Assembly: GCF_003369915.1 (NCBI RefSeq)
Contig: NW_022881614.1
Coordinates: forward strand, 6,779,001-6,843,000
Direction: 5' to 3'
DNA: 64,000 bases
DNA from: Drosophila miranda
Lineage: Eukaryota; Arthropoda; Insecta; Diptera; Drosophilidae
Part shown: in pieces, positions 30,553 to 42,048 of the stretch
Layout of the letters: each line of letters opens with the position of its first letter
Numbering within the stretch: position 1 is the stretch's first letter
Position numbers and translations under genes: made by a program
Notes under the pieces: generated by a model
What the model saw: the letters and a program-made list of their open reading frames with translations, nothing else
Told to the model about the DNA's origin: nothing
The model's database searches: none

Positions 30553-30654
30553 TCTAAGATTAGCGAATGAGCAAACTGAAATGGACCAAGAGGAGTTTGT
30601 ACAGTGACTACGCGACGATAGGTGTTTGCTTCGCTTTGCTTCCTAGAAAACTCT

Positions 30655-30682
30655 ACTGACTCGACGACTCACAGCCTTTAAT
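30655..30682 (-). promoter_or_regulatory. possible core promoter of the LRR gene
   Basis: Minus strand ATTAAAGG (about 30683-30676) lies about 25 nt before a TCAGT initiator (30659-30655). The predicted leader is about 105 nt to the ATG at 30552. TATA match is weak. Confidence 0.35.
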
Positions 30683-30699
30683 GGGAAGTACGTTGGAGC

Positions 30700-33679
30700 C
30701 TCCTACTCCACTATCTTATCGGTAATTGTTGAATGCAGATAAGCAGATAAACATTTATTGAATCAACAACGAGAGCTGGAGGTGGAAGCACTCACTACGC
30801 ACCTGCCTCGAATACAACGCATTATATCACTAGTTTCCAACAAAATGCCCTACATCATCATCAGGGATTTACTTCATCACTTGGCTGAATGTTGACGCGA
30901 TGGATTAGCACTCACCCGACTCGATGGAGTTGACATCATTCGCGGGCGCAATGGAAATGCTAATTTTATCCACAAGCGAAAACCTAGGAGGAGAGTTTCC
31001 AAATGTTTGCTTATCGTTTAACGGCAATTGGTTCGTCGCTCCCTGTATTTTAAAACTTGTTACTAAGAATCGGGGATCCGTAAAGTATGTACTTCCCACC
31101 CATTCAACCATCCAACCATCTACCTTTAAAGTATGAGTAATTCGCATTGAAAATCTGTAGGTTCCCACTGCAACTGCAGATCTGATACTCGGATAAAAGC
31201 GGCATCTCAGTCGGAGTCCCAGTTTCTGTTTGTCGTCAGCAGAGATCATTTTGTATATTTATTTGTTGAGTCTCGTTTCTTGTTTGCCCTTTGATTATAG
31301 CCGAATGCCTTGCGTACTCTTCCAAACTGATTGAGTAATCAGAATCGGGCAAGCGAGTTGACGCTTTTGAATGCCAATCATTAGCACAGGGGATCTCCAG
31401 CTCCTCTCCACCCCACCTGAGAGCAATTTAGAACTCGTTTTCCAGATATCTTGTTCCCAATAATCCAGAACCGGCCGATCAAGCGACACATGAACTCTCT
31501 TAGTCTTATGCAATATTGAATTAAATTCCAATGCGATTTTCTCCATGAAGTGCTTCGATTCGGTGTGGATTCCGTCTTGGCTTGGAGCCGTTCTGGAACT
31601 CGCCTCTGTTTGCCATCGTTTTCATGGCAAAGCAATTAAGCTTTAGGTTTAATTGTTGTGGCCAAGAACGAGAGGATAGGGAAGCGACGATACGAGCCAG
31701 AATAGGGAATTGTAGGGAAATGCGCATTAAGCGAACTTGGCAGCACATCGGCAGCGACAGCGACAACAAGAACGAGAACACAGTTATCTAGTCAATGTAT
31801 GACAATACGTACATATATGAGTGGATATACATTTGTACATACATATATACGTATGTACTAGATATATCTAAATATGTACAAAAGTACACTGGAAAAATGC
31901 CTCCGAATGTAGTTCAAAGAATTCCAGAAGAGCTGGAAATAATCAATACCCTTCGCTATAGTCTATTCAGGATAAAAGAGGGTTCTCGAGTTGTTCTCGA
32001 TCTTTTCTCAGTGCATTTGTAAGAGCATTTAATTAGATATACAAACGCAGACCCAGACAGAAAATGCTTAGGCAGCTCTTGCCCTGGCTTATACCAGGGA
32101 TCGGGGCTCTGTCTGCCTGCCGCACAGAAATTTGTGTGTGGGTGTCAAGTTGAGTGTTTGTGCAACGATCTCTCCTCGCTGTGGGTGCCTGCCTCTCTGC
32201 CCCACGCCAGCACCCAGGGGAAACTGCAGCAGAGGCCCAGACCCGCATTAAACGTGTTTAGGTCTTTTGGCTAACATTTCATCGAGTCACGAAAGATTTT
32301 CTGAGGCAGACAAAGTTTTTGGCCCGGTTCGGGCCAAGGCGCCGCCGACACTCCACTCCACTCCGAACATAATTAATTCCATTTCTGTCATTGCAACGAC
32401 ATGTATATGTGTAAACGCCGATATCCATACACATGCACGCTGTACGGCTATATGGCTATATGGCTGTGTGGATACATGGCTTTAGTAGCTGCGTGTGTGG
32501 AGCGGAGCCGATGTTGTTCAAGTTTAGAGAGTAAAAACCGGTAACTGGCACTGGCACTGGCACTGGCCATACTTGTACGTGTATGCAAATCAGCCTCAGA
32601 GTCGGAAACCCGTGAGTCAACCAATTCATCATATGGCAGCTATCTGTAGAGATTAGCTCTAGTTGGGAAATATGTCTATCTATACTCGTGGTACGTCTAT
32701 TACCGCTCCCTTAGCCCCCACATATCACTCCCCCAAACAATGAAATTAAATGGATACGAGTGGCTTTTGATGTAGTGCATCTAATTAAAGCAATCTTTCT
32801 GTCTCTGTCTCTGTCTGAGCGAACAATCAATTAATATAAAATCAATGGGAAATGCTTTCCTGAAACCGCTTTCTAGAACACTTTGACATTCGATCGAGAT
32901 ACATTTTGTACACTATACTGGCTGCTACAGTTTACGGCCTTTGTAACCAGACACGGAAACAGAACGTTTTGTCCAAGGGTTATGTTATCCATACACAAAT
33001 ATACTTCCATAAAGTATCGCATATCCAACTGATTCGAAGTCGTGATACCAGCAGCGTTTAAACTGAAAACACCAACATTTTTCTATTTCATTAATGAAAA
33101 TTTATTATAGTTTTTAGTTGATTTTTCTGGCTTGTTTTCATTTGAATTTTTATCAACTGGTTGTGGCATCTGGTCGGGTTTGTCAACAGATTTGAATGAT
33201 GGTCTCCCTCCCGTGGGGTCTCGTGTTACACAAAAATGTCATGTGGGGCCGCATAGCAGCTGGGGACTGGACCTGTGGACGGAATTGTGGACGGGCGCAG
33301 TCGGTTGGAAATTGGAAACTGGGTGTGACCCTTGGCCACAAAAATATTATGAATTGTTTTCTTCCCCAGAGAGAAAGAGAGAGGGAAAGATATTCGCTTG
33401 GAATGTCTCGGAAAGCAGCGGGATCAGGAAGGTCAGCTAATGAACCCCTGAAAACGGTATCGAACTCAGGTAGTTTCGCCTTGACTCCGGCTTAAGATCA
33501 CCCGACAAAAATTCTCTTTGGCATTACCCAGAAATACCCGAAATCACTCTCCGCAAACATGTGTATGCGTGGGTGGATAATGATTGAGATGGCTGCGTAA
33601 AAATAGCATTCCATCGTTAACAAGAAGTAAAACGAGAGGAAGAGACAGACATCCGAGTAGGTAGGGGATCATCCCAGCT
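30700..33679. other. host intergenic or intronic DNA
   Basis: AT-rich, with simple repeats such as (CACTGG)n at 32547-32573. No gene, RNA or transposon recognised. The short ORFs here lack coding character. Confidence 0.5.
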
Positions 33680-34696
33680 TGTGTAACGTCCAGAAGGAAT
33701 CGTTTCCGACCCCATAAAGTATATATATTCTTGATTAGCATCAATAGCCGAGTCGATTGAGCCCTGTCTGTCTGTCCGTCCCCTTCAGCGCCTAGTGCTC
33801 AAAGACTATAAGAGCTAGAGCAACGATGTTTTGGATCCAGACTTCTGTGATATGTCACTGCTACAAAAATATTTCAAAACTTCGCCCCGCCCACTTCCGC
33901 CCCCACAAAGGACGAAAATCTGTGGCATCCACAATTTTAAAGATATGAGAAAACCAAAAACGTAGAATTGTAGAGAATGACCATATCTTTAAGACTGCGG
34001 AATCTGAATTGGATCGTATTATTATTATAGCCAGCATCAAGAAAACAATTTCATTTTTTCTCGCCCTGTCTCTCTCTCTAACACACACGTAGCATAGGCG
34101 GCTTTGCTTAAAGTAAAACATTAGCGCCTAGATTTCAGAGATTTCAAAAGCTAGAGCAACCAAATTTGGTATCCACACTCCTAATATATCGGACCGAGAC
34201 GAGTTTGTTTCAAAATTTCGCCACACCCCCTACCGCCCCAGCAAAGGACGAAAATCTGGGGATATTCAAAAATCTCAGAGACTATTAAGGCTAGAGTAAC
34301 CAAATTTGATATCCGCACTCCTGTTAGATCTTACTATAAAACGTGTATCTCAAAATTTCGCCACACCCCCTTCCGCCCACACAAAGGACGAAAATCTGTT
34401 GCATCCACAATATTGCACATTCGAGAAAACTAAAAACGCAGAATCATAGATAATGACCATATCTATCAGATTGCTGAATCAGATCATTTTTATAGCCAAT
34501 AGGAGCAAATCAATTTGCAGTGGCTACGCAGCGCCCGACGTCACGCTCAGACTGATTTTCTGTCTCTCTCGCACGCACTCTTTGTCGTGTCGTTTAATAT
34601 TAGCGGCGTCTGCCGGAGGAGAGCCATACTGACTTAGTATCGGGTATAACTGTAGAGTTTCGGTGTCCGTAGCAACTCACAACGTTCCCCCTCGTT
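33680..34696 (+). mobile_element. Helentron H7 (plus), 5' truncated
   Basis: Starts inside the element at TGTGTAACGTCCAGAAGG (the first ~60 bp are lost). It has a short GTCT/GTCC tract, all internal modules, the AGTATCGGGTATAA end and a slightly altered hairpin (TTTCGGTGTCCGTAGC). Confidence 0.85.
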
Positions 34697-35176
34697 TATT
34701 TTTCAGAAACAGATTCATCTGTTGTTCCTTTTAAGGATATCCATTCATGGGAAGACGAAGACCGGCACGAAGCGGAAACAACTTAACCGATGCCTTGATT
34801 AGGGTGGAAACACAAGCAAACCAAATCGAGCTGCAAGTATCTGTGGATCACGACTCAATCACATTTGTTGACCGATTCGTTAGCATCACGAGTTGTTGAG
34901 TGAATGGATGGAGTTTTATGGTCATGATTTTTGCGTAAGGAGCAGCTTCTCCAACTCCCAAATGTGCATTCTGCCCCCCTTCACACAGGGGAATATAGAT
35001 TCCAGTGTATACTGCCCATATCCTATACGAGTGATGCCATTCTGGCACATAATTTCTGCAACATTAATTTCTGCTAAGCAAGCAAGTACAATGGCAAAAA
35101 TTGCCCAAGGCGGGCACATACAAAAATATACAGAAATATAAAAAATGCCGACATTTGACCACACACACAGAAAGCA
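34697..35176. other. host non-coding DNA
   Basis: Nothing recognised between Helentron H7 and the Osvaldo-like element. Confidence 0.5.
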
Positions 35177-35181
35177 AATAC
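35177..35181. repeat. target duplication AATAC, left copy
   Basis: AATAC directly precedes the left end of the Osvaldo-like element and recurs at 53911-53915 directly after its right end, 18.7 kb away. Confidence 0.75.
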
Positions 35182-36410
35182 TGTAAGGAAGTTCTCAGGC
35201 CGAGGTACAGCTTCTCAGTCTGTCCAGGGCCCGGTCCTTCCCCACAGCAAAATTTATTGTGTGAGGACCTAAGGGGAGAGCCGCTCGTGGCGAAAGCGCG
35301 CCCGTGGGGTAGATCGTGGGACGGTCGGTCCTGGCCCGGCCACGAGGCGTGGGTGAAGCCGTGCTTGGGAGCTGCAGAGACGGGCGCTGGGGGTCATGTG
35401 TGGCGGGAGACGGGGTTTGGTTCGGGGATCGGAAAGGTGTGGGAGAGGGGAGCCCAGCCTAGCAGATGCCGCATGATCCACGACTCACATCTGCGTCGCC
35501 GGGTCCCCCGGGCGAGGGTGTAGGAGAGGGAACCCAGCTTTGCGAATGCCGCGTGAATCCACGACTCACATCCAGCATCGCCGGGTCCCCAGGGGAGAAA
35601 GGTATAGGAGAGGGAAAACCCAGCTTGGTTAATGCCGCATGAATCCACGACTCACATCCACTTCGCCGGGCCTCCCGGGAAAAGAGAAGAGATGGGGAGG
35701 GGCGTGAGTGACTCCTACGGGCGAATGTTCTGAGGCAGAGATTGGGTTGAGGTTGGTGTCTTTATTGTGGGGGGAATAAATGACAAAAATTTACAACATT
35801 TTCGGGAAAACTTCTGGTTCTGTGCTTACACCCTGCCTACTGCACCGATCTATCCCCCCCAGAGCTCACATACGTGAGGTGGCTCACCCTTGCTTTCCCT
35901 TCCTTGGGTCCGGCGGCCGGTCCTCGTCACGTCGGTGGCTTCCTTTGCACACCGCGGTCACAGCTGGGTTTTATTCACCGCGTCCGGCTTATTGCGAACA
36001 CGGCGCGGTCACGGCTAGTTTTTAAATCTATTTTGGCTTCCGACGCACAACCGGTCTGGCTCAGCCCTCCGAGATCACTCTCGAGCTTGGCTCGCGCTGG
36101 ACCGTGCCAGGCCTCTGCTTTACCTTTTGCAGCTTCTCCGCCGCTTCGTGGCTGCGCAGCTTTCGGCTGTCGGCCTCGGCTGCGTGGGCGATCGGCGGCT
36201 TCTCTGCCGCTTCGCTCTCTTGCATGCTGTTCCTTTGCCTTCGGCCGTTCTCTCTCTTGCTTTGGCTGCGTGGGCGTAAGAGCGACCGGCGAGCCTCTTC
36301 GTTTCCTTCTCTTCCATGTCGGCTCTCTTTGCTGCGTGGCCGTAGTAGGCGTCTCTCTTTCGTGTTGTCTCTTCGCTGCTAATAAGTAAAACGCCTCACT
36401 ATTTAGAGGT

Positions 36411-36418
36411 TTTCTTAG
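36411..36418. repeat. 8-bp hAT target duplication, left copy
   Basis: TTTCTTAG, repeated at 39035-39042. The Osvaldo 5' LTR has this site once, near 53711-53718. Confidence 0.9.
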
Positions 36419-39034
36419 TAGTGTTGGGTCGTTCATGAACGAACAAACAAAAATGAACTATTCATGGAAGTGAACGAACTGAATAAGTTCATCTTATTCG
36501 TTCTTTTTCGTTCATCGTTCTTTTTTGTTCATCGTTCTTTTCCGTTCGTTCTTTTTTGTTCATCGTTCTTTTTTTTCATTGTCCCTTTAGTTCGATCTCT
36601 TTTGTTCTTTGGCCTGTTTTGTTTATCGGTCTTTTTGTTCTTAGTTCAATTTTAAAGTCTCATATCTAGTTTTAATCTTATATGTAAATAATGCACGACA
36701 ATTCATTGATGTTTTAACTTCTTAAATTTATTTTAATTCGTACTTAGTACTTGATATCGTTAGGACACAACCAACAGTTTCAATTAAGTATCTCGTTTTC
36801 CATTTTTCATGTTTTAGAAGTCGGGGCTGAAAAACAATAATCAATTTTTCTTATGTTGTCCATTATAATTTTAAAACCTATAAAATACACACCATTTTTA
36901 AGTATTTCACATATTATTATGTAAAAACATAAGGCTTTTAACCTTATTGGGCGTCAAAAGCGTTCGTCTTTTGCGGACTATTTCTCCTGCTGCAGAAAAT
37001 AGGCGCTCACATGGCACCGACGTGGCCACCAAACAAAGACGTTTCAACGCATATTCGTATAGTCGTGGATATACATTTTTTCGCTGCGTCCACCAGATCA
37101 AAGGGTCCTGCTTTCTATTGATGTTCTCTTCTGCTAGGTATTTATCTACCTCTCTAATGGCAGCAGCCGTGTTACAGCTTGGCTTTGTTATTTGGTTATA
37201 CTGCTTGTCATACTCGTCCCAAATGCCATTTTTGGTTGGCGACGTTTTGACGGTTTCGATTTGTGAAGACAGATCATCAGCAACATTATCAACCAATCCC
37301 GTTTGAGCGATCTTACATTGTAGAGCTGCGACTGTTTTTTCATAGCATTCATCGGACCTTAAACCCCGTTTTTAAATCTTGGGTCTAGTATGGTGCTCTC
37401 TGCATACAAAATATTATTTTCCAAATCCCCAAAACGTACGGTCAACTGCTCTTTGAGTTTTTCTACGACTGCCCGTAGAAAATCATCTTTTGGAATAGCT
37501 TTGGCTATGGATTGATGCAGCAATGTGGCCATTATAATAACCTTTGATAAGGTGACATTTTTCTCTGCTGAAATTTCAGTTGTTATTTCAGAAAATGGCT
37601 TCAGCACTAGCAATACACCATCAATAATTTCCCATTCTGCCTGGGTCAGTACTAGTTCAGGGCGTAAAAGGGAAATGACCACCATAACTCCATCTTTTAA
37701 AATAGACAAGCGCTGAAACATTTTGTATGTTGAGTTCCAACGTGTAGGCACATCTTGTGTCAGCTTAAGGTCGGAAAGATTTAATTGGCTATTAATTTCA
37801 TTGAGCTTCTTGAATCCGGATGAGCTGCGATTGAAAAATTCTACAATTGGCTTTGCTTTGACCCTTACCCTGTCAATTGGTCCCAGTGCTTTCTGTACAA
37901 TGATGTTCAAAGTGTGGGCAAAGCATGGAATATGGCGCCAATTTCCCAATTTTATCGCTGATACGATATTGGCAGCATTGTCTAATGCAATTGCAGTAAT
38001 TTTATCTTCAATTTTCCAATCAGCTGCAACACTCTGAAGAAAAGAGCAAAGATTGAGGCTTGTGTGCCTCTCACCGAACGCTTCACAAGCTAGCATATGC
38101 GAAGATAGTTCCATATTCGTCTTGTCTATGAAGTGTGCGGTTACAGCTATGTAACTCTCATTGGTGAGCGATGTCCATCCATCAGTTGTGAGACAAACTG
38201 CTATATGCTATCTTCTCTTTCACATTGGCAATTAACTCACTGTGTATATTTGGAAGTAGCACATTAGACAGCGTTTTACGTGTGGGCAACTTATATCCAG
38301 GGCAATTTGAAACGTCCTCTATCAGCTTCTTAAAATCCGGCTCCTCCACGATCCGGAGAGCATGATGGCCTTTGGAAATCATTCGCACTAACTGTTTGTC
38401 TAATTGCTCACTTTTACGCGCTGTCGGTGGCTTCTGAACAAATGCAGTTATTTTTTGCTGCGATGTTGTGGCGGCAGAATAACTGGCTTCAGTACTTCCT
38501 TGTCGTTCAATTTCATCGAGAGAAGCTGGGTGTTTCAACTTCAAATGCCCTTTTAAATTGCTCTGTGAACCTCCGGCTATACTCAAATCCGACTTGCACT
38601 TTGCCTTTTTGTCATCTATGGCATCGAAGTGATTCCATAAAGCACTAAATTTACGTTTAAGCGACATTTCAAAACAGTTTAAATTTCTTTTCAACTTTCT
38701 TGCCAGAGTCCGCTACAACAAAATGTGAAAAGAGCTGCCATACCAACTCAAAAATAGCGAACAAAACGAAATGAGCAAAACAAAAAGACCTGCCATACCA
38801 GCTCAAACATAGCGAACATGAGGAACAAAAACGAACGAAAAGGAACGATGAACAAAAAAGAACGACAGATGAACAAAAAAGAACGATGAACAAAAAAGAA
38901 CGAACGGAAAAGAACGATGAACAAAAAAGAACGATTAACGAAAAAGAACGAATAAGATGAACAAAAAGGAACGAACTAAAAGAACGACTTAGTTCACTGC
39001 ATAAAAATAAACGAACGATGTTTACCCAACACTA
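36419..39034 (-). mobile_element. hAT transposon, 2.6 kb, degenerate
   Basis: Terminal inverted repeat TAGTGTTGGGT at both ends and an 8-bp duplication, both hAT hallmarks. Both subterminal regions are filled with GTTCATCGTTCTTTTT-type repeats, probably transposase-binding sites. One minus-strand transposase gene, broken by frameshifts. Confidence 0.9.
36907..38667 (-). pseudogene. hAT transposase with BED zinc finger, frameshifted
   Basis: The likely start is ATG 38667 (MSLKRKFSALWNHF). First part to 38182: BED finger (KCKSDLSIAGGSQSNLKGHL, HLKLKHP). A frameshift near 38200 precedes the LTTDGWTS motif typical of hAT transposases. Second part to 37359: DDE core with ALDNAANIV, CFAHTLNIIV and RWNSTYKMFQR. 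A second frameshift lies near 37365. Third part to 36907: C-terminal dimerisation region (WWTQRKNVYPRL, PCERLFSAAGEIVRKRRTLL). Two breaks make it non-functional. Confidence 0.85.
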
Positions 39035-39141
39035 TTTCTTAGCCTATTTCTTATTTTAATTGGGGAAACTAAGGATTTATTGTTCGTTGTCTAAGTAATA
39101 CTAATTATAATAGAAGTAATAAGAATCGGATAAAAAGTGAT

Positions 39142-39539
39142 TGTTCGGGCCAGCCGCTGAAGAATAAGCGTAACTTTAACATTATTATTGTATGAGCAGA
39201 GAGAGCCGCCTATGTTGTAAAACGTTGACGTTCTGCAGAGCTGCTGCGCTCTCCCGCTAAAGGGGCTCTCTGCCGCCGCCACTTCGGCAACTACTTTGAT
39301 CTGCTGCCACCACTTCGGCAATCACTTGATCTAACGCCGTCGTCTATAGTTTAGTTCTATGCTAACCCCTCTGCGCATTGGTTGCATATCGATCTCGCAT
39401 AAGGTTTATCTGGCAATAGCAAGCAATCGGCTTCCGCTAAGCCACCAAGATTAAATACGAATTATAAGGTTTAACCCGAAATCTCTTTTCACACATAGGT
39501 GAAACACATAGGTGCCAAAAAAGCTTGGCATCTCAAACA
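39142..39539 (+). repeat. BEL2 5' LTR
   Basis: TGTTCGGGCC...CTCAAACA. The first 350 bp are matched by the 3' LTR. The last ~48 bp (after CTCTTTTCA) have no counterpart at the 3' end. Confidence 0.7.
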
Positions 39540-39876
39540 TTGGTGACCCCCGACGTGATATAAAACCATTGCTTAATCGCGTTCCGTTAAAACACTTATT
39601 ATTTATACAATATTTTGTTGTTGGGTAGTTTAACTACCAACAAATACATTTGGGTGCACGTTGAAAAACAGTTTAAAGTGCAAATTCAGTGAGAGTGCGG
39701 CGGGAATATTTATAGACAAATTCCGGTACTTTAAGCGTCGAATCTCTCATTCTCTGCGCAGCTGCAGCCGCGGTTCTTGATTTTTCGTGTCTTGCATTCT
39801 CGCTATCGTGTCTATACATCGTCGCTTAAGCGGTATTTCATTTTCCGTTGTTGTGTCGAATTGCACAACGGTTAAC

Positions 39877-42048
39877 ATGAACAACGATCCGAATACAGGC
39901 GCGGGCGGAAATATTGTGGTGGCTGATTCCAGACTGAGTCTGTATAAGCGTAAAAGTCAGTCATTATATAATCGATTGCACAGGCTTGGCGAATCCTTCG
40001 CGGGGAATAAAATCGATAAGCTGACCGCCGCGGAAGTCGAGGTGCGCCTTGATATGTTGGCAGAAATTCGAGAGGAATTTAATAAGGCCAATAATGAGTT
40101 GGAGGCTCTCGATCAAAACGAGATTGGGAGTGAGCTGCGCGAAATCTTCGATACTCTTTTCATATCGTTGAAAGCTGAGTTGCTGGCTGCTGTTGAAGTA
40201 AGCCAGTCACACGCCGCTGCCCATTCTACGACTCTGCCAAGCCATTCCGGACATAGTACCATCATCATGGCTCACAAGCAGCGACTTCCTGAGCTGAAGG
40301 TGCCTAAATTTTCTGGTGGATACGTCGAGTTCTCGGATTTTATGGCAATGTTCAAATCGGTGATTGAAGCAGATGCGGATCTCAGTGACATCGAGAAATT
40401 CCAGCACCTGCGCTCTTGCCTCGCTGATGCGGCTTTGGATTCGGTTCGATCGTTAGAGATCTCCAGTGCCAATTATCGTGCGGCTCTGGATATACTTAAT
40501 AAACACTTTAATAACAAAAGACTTGTTTTCCAGGCACACATCAAGAAGATTCTTGGGCTAAAGAGGGTAGACTCACCTTCTGCTAAAAGGCTTCGGGAGT
40601 TTTCGGATGCAGTCAATTTACACATGCGAGCGTTGCAGACATTGGGAACTGCTGAGGAGATTTCAGGATTCATGGTCATCAACATGCTGCTGCAGAAGTT
40701 GGATTCGAAGACGCAAACCAAATGGGAGGAGCACACATCGTCGGATGCTATACCTACCGCAGAGGAATTCTTCGAATTCTTGCAGCAACGCTGCCAGAAA
40801 ATGGAGCGGTTGGAATATGCAACAGCGACACACGCTAGTAGCGATCAGGTGGGAAAAAACCATTCCTATACGCAGGTTAAGAAAACGTTTGTAGCTTCCA
40901 ACTCTTCCGCCGACCCGTCTGTATGCGTCTTTTTCCACTCAGCGGGCCATGGAATATACTCGTGCAAGATATTCGGAAATCTCTCACCGTTGCTGCGCCA
41001 CAAAGAAGTGAAGAATCTTTCCCTATGCTTCAATTGCCTAAAGCCGGGGCACCGGACCCGCGCATGCAATAGTGGAAAATGTCGAGTATGCGGCGGTAGG
41101 CATCATAGTTTGTTGCACTTCGATAGTATACAGCCCATAACACAAGGCTGCCCAGGTATTACTCCTCCCGATCTGGCCGTTCAACCGGACACTCTTTCCG
41201 TTGCTCAAAATTCTGCTAGCAGCTCGTCTTTACCTTCGTCTACCTCTCTTGCTGCCCAAGGTCTTCACTCTCTCGTAAAGAATCGGTCTGGCATTTTAGT
41301 TCCTTGTCGTGCCATCTTAGATTCAGGATCGCAGCTGCATCTCGTCACATCCAGGTTCGCCCAGCAGCTTCAGCTTAGGAGAACTCAATCGTCTGCACTT
41401 GTGTCTGGGCTAGGCGATACCAGCGTTTCTACTGAGGGATCCACCATAAGCATTTGTATGCATTCTCGCACCTCTGCTTACACAACTACACTTACTGCTC
41501 TCATCGCCCCCACGATTACCGATTCTCAACCAAGTATGACAGTAAATGTATCCGATTGGCGTATTCCATCTAACATTCAGCTCGCTGATCCTGCATTTTT
41601 CAATCCTCAACGGGTTGATCTTCTCATTGGTGCGAGCGTTTTTTATGATCTCCTCTGCGTAGGGCAAATCAAACTCACCGATGGACTGCCTCTTCTGCAG
41701 AAGACCCGGCTTGGGTGGATCGTATCTGGCGGTGGACAGAAGGTACCAAGCTCGGCGTTTTTGGCTACGCACAATTGTCCAGATTCGATAGCTGAGATGG
41801 AGGCAAGGTTGGATAAAACTCTTCGTATGTTTTGGGAAGTCGAGAATTGTGTGGAGGCTGGGTTGAATACCAAAGAAGAAGACAACCTTTCACGGTTGCC
41901 ATCCGGGGAGTATGCAGTTCGTCTGCCGCTAAATAACAATACTGATCGTTTAGGAGAATCTTATGCTCAGGCTTATCGACGGTTGATCAGTCTGGAGCGA
42001 AAACTGGAGCGTAATCCTACACTCAAAGTTGGTATTCCGCCTTTATGA
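39877..42048 (+). CDS. BEL2 Gag-protease, start of Pol
   Basis: ATG at 39877 (MNNDPNTGAGGN); the open frame extends upstream to 39787. About 723 codons. BEL Gag core (LPELKVPKFSGGYVEFSDFM, LRSCLADAALDSVRSLE), Cys/His knuckles (CFNCLKPGHRTRAC, CRVCGGRHH) and the aspartic peptidase-like domain (CRAILDSGSQLHLVTS, LGWIVSGG). The frame ends at TGA 42046-42048, where Pol would continue in another frame, so a one-base loss is likely there. Confidence 0.85.
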   Translation: MNNDPNTGAGGNIVVADSRLSLYKRKSQSLYNRLHRLGESFAGNKIDKLTAAEVEVRLDMLAEIREEFNKANNELEALDQNEIGSELREIFDTLFISLKAELLAAVEVSQSHAAAHSTTLPSHSGHSTIIMAHKQRLPELKVPKFSGGYVEFSDFMAMFKSVIEADADLSDIEKFQHLRSCLADAALDSVRSLEISSANYRAALDILNKHFNNKRLVFQAHIKKILGLKRVDSPSAKRLREFSDAVNLHMRALQTLGTAEEISGFMVINMLLQKLDSKTQTKWEEHTSSDAIPTAEEFFEFLQQRCQKMERLEYATATHASSDQVGKNHSYTQVKKTFVASNSSADPSVCVFFHSAGHGIYSCKIFGNLSPLLRHKEVKNLSLCFNCLKPGHRTRACNSGKCRVCGGRHHSLLHFDSIQPITQGCPGITPPDLAVQPDTLSVAQNSASSSSLPSSTSLAAQGLHSLVKNRSGILVPCRAILDSGSQLHLVTSRFAQQLQLRRTQSSALVSGLGDTSVSTEGSTISICMHSRTSAYTTTLTALIAPTITDSQPSMTVNVSDWRIPSNIQLADPAFFNPQRVDLLIGASVFYDLLCVGQIKLTDGLPLLQKTRLGWIVSGGGQKVPSSAFLATHNCPDSIAEMEARLDKTLRMFWEVENCVEAGLNTKEEDNLSRLPSGEYAVRLPLNNNTDRLGESYAQAYRRLISLERKLERNPTLKVGIPPL

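Noticed and set aside
31191..31211. ATAAAAG followed by TCAGT, resembling a TATA/initiator promoter
   Set aside because: Spacing is only about 17 nt, and no ORF follows.
31795..32022. 75-codon plus-strand ORF ending ...RIKEGSRVVLDLFSVHL
   Set aside because: Short, starts in TA-rich repeats, no promoter or splice context and no recognised family.
35874..36389. 171-codon ORF in the Osvaldo-like LTR, repeated at 51757
   Set aside because: Lies wholly inside the LTR, present in both LTRs with frame-neutral chance only; no domain and an odd Ser/Arg/Leu composition.
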